From IMG/VR virus record IMGVR_UViG_3300030329_001758, positions 1 to 21,138 of that record: 21,138 bases of DNA; one strand, given 5' to 3'. This DNA is from a virus. Numbering within the stretch: position 1 is the stretch's first letter; every line of letters starts with the position of its first letter. Position numbers and translations under genes: made by a program. Positions 20,628-21,138 of this stretch are shown here, in pieces. Below the pieces are notes generated by a model. It saw only the letters and a program-made list of their open reading frames with translations, did no database searches and was not told the origin of the DNA.

Positions 20628-21138
20628 AATGCTGGGTATGCAAAACAGAAATGCAATGGAGTTACGACAGTAAGCGAATTGTCATTAATCAGCCTTACAC
20701 AATTTGTCATTTTAGCTGCCCAAAGTGCGGCTCAACATTAGGAAAAACAAAAACAATGAGCTATCCTTACGGTTTACACAAAAACATATCTAACGAAGAA
20801 TACCACGCATTAAAGACAAACAACGGCATACCAACAGTTAGCAGTAGCTTGGTCAAAGCCTGGTATAAAACGTCGCCTTACCATGCGACAGCCGACTTAC
20901 CAGACAAAAAAAGCACTGCCCTAGATATAGGCACAGCCGTACATTCTTGGACGCTAGAAGGCGTTGTACCCATCAAAGGCACAGAAAAACGTGTGGGGAA
21001 AGCGTGGCAAGATGCGTTAGAAGAAGCCAAAGAGCAAAACACTGTTGCCCTTAACCATGCTGACTATGAGAAAGTAGAGCATTGCGTCGCGGCGCTCCAC
21101 AAAAACCCACACATAAAAATGCTACTGGAACACAAAAA
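20624..21138 (+). CDS. RecE-like exonuclease with N-terminal zinc ribbon (partial, runs off window)
   Basis: At least 171 codons are open to the window edge. Residues 1-40 form a zinc-ribbon-like unit with CWVC and CPKC pairs. From about residue 45 (MSYPYGLHKNISNEEYHALK) the protein resembles the PD-(D/E)XK exonucleases of the RecE/Exo VIII type (DUF3799-like): VSSSLVKAWYKTSPYHATAD is followed by TALDIGTAVHSWTLEG, the family's helix with the conserved His. The catalytic D and ExK would lie beyond the window. In-frame ATG 20756 could start the nuclease alone, but it has no close ribosome site, whereas ATG 20624 is coupled to the previous stop. The protein would process DNA ends for phage recombination. 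Fusion to a zinc ribbon is unusual. Confidence 0.7.
   Translation, partial: MKCWVCKTEMQWSYDSKRIVINQPYTICHFSCPKCGSTLGKTKTMSYPYGLHKNISNEEYHALKTNNGIPTVSSSLVKAWYKTSPYHATADLPDKKSTALDIGTAVHSWTLEGVVPIKGTEKRVGKAWQDALEEAKEQNTVALNHADYEKVEHCVAALHKNPHIKMLLEHK

Noticed and set aside
1-21138. CRISPR arrays, tRNA genes and insertion sequences
   Set aside because: No regularly spaced direct repeats, no tRNA cloverleaf with consensus T-loop, and no transposase was recognised.

Overview
This window is part of a temperate, short-tailed (podovirus-like) phage genome. It carries the right-hand part of the head genes, the tail and ejection genes, a lysis cassette, an integrase/repressor switch, and the start of an early recombination and DNA-modification operon. 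No bacterial housekeeping gene is visible. Proteins resembling those of uncultured marine phages, moderate-to-low GC and very tight packing (repeated TAATG and ATGA stop/start overlaps) suggest an aquatic, probably marine, proteobacterial host. That host assignment is inference.

Layout. (1) Positions 1-2235, head: the tail end of an upstream gene, an acidic scaffolding-type protein, and the major capsid protein (SU10/DUF5309 type). The capsid gene is interrupted by a 222-nt group I intron (1087-1308); a strong UUCG-loop terminator follows it. (2) 2250-13562, virion tail: a small hypothetical protein, an SU10-type adaptor, a small tail-fibre-type protein, an Ala/Val/Thr repeat protein, a probable nozzle/stabilisation protein, a small beta protein, a small acetyltransferase-like protein, three large candidate internal/ejection proteins (the first ending in an S74 chaperone segment), and a YadA-head-like fibre with an S74 intramolecular chaperone. 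(3) 13589-16445, lysis: several small membrane, coiled-coil or secreted proteins, an EF-hand membrane protein, a three-TM GTA-type holin and a GH19 endolysin. (4) 16446-16792, non-coding: a five-copy TTGTACTA-type octamer, a sigma70-like promoter, and a long rod-shaped RNA element with a 13-bp closing stem. (5) 16793-19291, lysogeny: a small ORF overlapping a tyrosine integrase, a convergent XRE/S24 repressor, an operator region and a Cro-like gene. (6) 19272-21138, early genes: a PD-(D/E)XK resolvase-like nuclease, a C5-methyltransferase-like protein with a DnaJ-type zinc motif, a tiny ORF, and a RecE-like exonuclease with an N-terminal zinc ribbon that runs off the window.

The most notable feature is the capsid-gene intron. 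The conserved P, Q, R and S core, stems P3 to P9, a P1 with U-G at the 5' splice site, a 5-bp P10 and a terminal omega-G can all be read from the sequence. Splicing restores a 314-residue capsid protein with the family's expected N-terminus. Unspliced, translation stops after 25 codons. A simple ORF call starting at a TTG inside the intron would give the wrong N-terminus. The second notable feature is the apparent structured RNA between the endolysin and integrase genes.
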